From Pomacea canaliculata (Eukaryota > Mollusca > Gastropoda > Architaenioglossa > Ampullariidae), in the NCBI RefSeq assembly GCF_003073045.1, contig NC_037596.1, positions 7,149,416 to 7,213,415 on the forward strand: a stretch of DNA of 64,000 bases, written 5' to 3'. A program made the position numbers and the translations under genes. Of this stretch, positions 61,701 to 64,000 are shown one piece after another (position 1 is the first letter of the stretch; the number at the start of each line of letters is the position of its first letter). The notes beneath the pieces are model-generated. The model worked only from the letters and a program-made list of their open reading frames with translations, did not search any database and had not been told where the DNA came from.

Positions 61701-63307
61701 TCCGGCTTGCTGATGATCTTCAAGTGTGACCAGCCCTACCTGTACAACAGTCCTGGGTTAGTGATATAACAAAACAGCGACGAGGCTGGGACTGGATTAA
61801 TTATCATTAGACAATACTTTGAAAAAGCCTGTTCTTTGCTTATTCTATAAAGTCAAAGTACGGGGAAGGTGCAGGGTGCAAAAATGTACTTATCACATTG
61901 CAAATAAGTGATTCAGATTAAGATGTTTTATTGTGTTTTCTGTTTCACTTGTAGTCCTCGTGCTGCAGTGGACGAGTCCACCATTGGCTGCAACAAGAAT
62001 TGTGCGTGTGACGACAACGACTACTTTCCCATCTGCGGCGACGATGGCCGAACCTACTTCTCACCTTGTCACGCGGGTTGTCTGGTGGATACAAATAAGG
62101 TGTGGTCATGTGTGAATGTTTAAATGTGTGTGTATGTGGCATGCATTTTAGAAAGTACCAAAAAAATGTAATTGCAAAGAAATCAAACAATAAGAAATAA
62201 ATTCACAAACTAAAGAACAAACGTTGTATTTAATGAATTAAACTAAAGAGTGAATGAATGAAGTAATAAAGAACAGACAATAAAAAACATATATATGCTT
62301 CAATATATCGAATAAATTGAAAAAAAGTTTTTATGGACGATAAATATTCTAAATATCGTCATTTCCGCCAAAGATGTATCAGAACTGCACGTGCATCGCT
62401 GGAGGGACCGCCACGGCGGGTATGTGTGACTACAGTTGCCCTATGTTCTACCCGTTTATGGTCGCTGTCGCTGCTGGATCTCTCTTTGGAACCTTGTCCA
62501 TCATACCCAAGCTAATCATCTACATCAGGTGCGCAACTTCAGTAGCATCCACTTTCTTGTTGTAGGTTCCTCTTACTAGCATCATTGGAAAAGCTAATCG
62601 TCAAATTGTAAAAACTCTGCTTCGAAGATTGCTTCTATTGTAATATAGGACTAGACAATGTGATAGGTCAAACCACTGGTGTAAGTTCCTACTTCTACAG
62701 TTATTCCATCTATCTTTGTTGCAGGTCTGTTGAAGAACGAGATAAACCGCTTGCCTTAGGTCTAGCCTCGTTTTCGACATCAGTAACAGGTGTGAATTTT
62801 TATTTAGAGAGATCAAAACAATAGGAGATGGCCGGGCATTAACTACAGTATTATTCACTTCTACTTTCGTGAAGTGGTTTCAAGTAATTTTATTTCGTTT
62901 TGAACCAACAGCATGGTATTGAATTCACTAACATAAATCAGCATCATGCTACCATGAAATAACACAATAAATTACAGTCTTGAGCCAAGGACAAGGCGCT
63001 ATAAACTCTAGTCATTCATTTCTTTGTTAACACACTTTTAATTTCTCTTGTAGCATGGATGCTGGGGCCAATCCTCTTTGGAAAGATCGTGGACGGTATT
63101 TGCATTCAGTGGGAGAATTCGTGTTTCGGAAGAGGTGCCTGTCGTCTCTATGACAACGACATGTTTCGCCTGCGGATGCTTGGCTATCAGATAGGCTTCA
63201 GGTTCCTGGGGCTTCTTTTGTCCATCTCAGCCTTGGTATACGCGATTGTTACAAAGAAATTTCAAAAACAAGAGGCCAAGACCCCAGCCATGGAAATGAC
63301 AGTCTAG
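58703..63307 (+). CDS. organic anion transporter (SLCO/OATP family), copy 3, intact
   Basis: Twelve exons: 58,703-58,912, 59,160-59,276, 59,508-59,730, 59,923-60,105, 60,266-60,352, 60,665-60,871, 61,066-61,230, 61,573-61,756, 61,955-62,099, 62,374-62,528, 62,725-62,789 and 63,054-63,307. All borders are GT-AG and the frame is perfect, giving 664 residues, within the usual 640-720 of the family. Order of marks: cytoplasmic N terminus; ECGIGGCKPP and TM1 (about 45-70); TM2 with RHFGFTSSETGLIMAANDIG (75-95); TM3 with CALPHFLFGAPSP; TM4 with YVDANVDRTKTGFYVG (to 244); signature WIGAWWLGY (284-292); Kazal-like cysteine loop (about 459-515); CDYSCPMFYPF and TM10; ERDKPLALG; C-terminal span and a short tail ending EMTV. 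Function is sodium-independent uptake or exchange of large organic anions at the plasma membrane; the substrate is unknown. Closest visible relative is copy 1. Confidence 0.95.
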
Positions 63308-63578
63308 TTACTCGATGGCATTGTGAAGGAGGACGAGAAGTAACCACGTCAGGATCCCCGTCACACGCATTACGCCCCTTTAAGAAAAAGAAAAGACAGT
63401 TTGCCAGACGTTTATAAGAACAAAATAGTTCCGTACAGAATAGATATCTAACTTCTATTATCTTAAAGAGACGATGATATGACGAAAACGACACAGCCAA
63501 CAATTCCCAAATTACCTGGAGAAGCAAAGTGTTTGCTACTCTATGAGTTTCGACACTATTTGTCAATACATTTTTTTC

Positions 63579-63584
63579 AATAAA
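63579..63584 (+). terminator. candidate poly(A) signal of transporter copy 3
   Basis: AATAAA, 272 bases past the stop codon. Confidence 0.55.
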
Positions 63585-64000
63585 ACACGATGCAATATGA
63601 CCTGCAAGGTGTGAAAAAAACTTTCTTATCTAGCACTTTCACCCTTCGCAGCTTTTCATTTCCATAGCAATGTACAAACTTGTGCTAAATCACTGCACAC
63701 AGCAAAGCAATATGGCTTAACATAACTGAATCCGCCTATAAGCAAGGATTCATGACGAATATATATCGAAATTGAAAATTTATTAGTAAATTTTCAAGAA
63801 ATGCAATGATATGTTTACTAAAAGTCCGCAAGTAATATTAAACCAGTTATTCTTACATTGTTAATATACAATTTAACTTCACATAAAAAGGTTCATTGTG
63901 TTCTTTTTTGTGCTTGTAAAACTTCTCTGATCGTGTGGATTATTTTAGAGAATTATCTGGGATTTACAGATGTGAGTTTGGAGTTCAGGTAACAAGCCTT
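63585..64000. other. downstream spacer, nothing recognised
   Basis: AT-rich DNA past the third transporter copy. No exon of a fourth copy is visible before the window ends. Confidence 0.6.

Overview
The window reads as nuclear DNA of a lophotrochozoan, most likely a gastropod mollusc. It has AT-rich introns and intergenic DNA, compact GT-AG exons, many microsatellites, tRNA-derived SINE-like copies, a LINE 3' end, and a gustatory-receptor-like gene of the kind known from mollusc genomes. The organism call is inference, because no species-specific marker was seen. No rRNA, tRNA, CRISPR array or prokaryotic operon is present.

Layout. Positions 1-21,600 hold no gene I can support. They contain a short inverted-repeat DNA transposon (MITE), SINE-like copies, simple repeats and several GC-rich islands with CTCF-like, CRE, ETS and YY1-like words. 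At 21,654-29,429 (minus) lies a four-exon gene for a 267-residue secreted, glutamine-rich protein with a six-cysteine C-terminal module, driven by a clear TATA promoter; I do not recognise the family. Divergent from it, at 31,869-35,063 (plus), is a six-exon TMEM179-like four-pass membrane protein with a long Ser/Pro-rich tail.

From 37.7 kb to the end lies a head-to-tail array of three organic anion transporter genes (SLCO/OATP) at 37,747-43,245, 49,886-56,529 and 58,703-63,307, all plus strand. Each has twelve coding exons with identical intron phases, the OATP signature around WIGAWWLGY and a Kazal-like cysteine loop. Between copies 1 and 2, on the opposite strand at 45,320-47,261, sits a four-exon gustatory-receptor-like (GRL) seven-pass protein ending in the family's TYxxxLLQ-type motif.

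Copy 3, the TMEM179-like gene and the secreted gene have perfect reading frames. Copy 1, the GRL gene and especially copy 2 carry single-base frame shifts, several of them in short homopolymer runs, and all between about 37.8 and 54.6 kb. Either this block has poor consensus quality or copy 2 is a young pseudogene. The OATP copies presumably move organic anions across epithelial membranes. Nothing in the sequence ties the GRL gene, the TMEM179-like gene or the secreted protein to that role beyond proximity.
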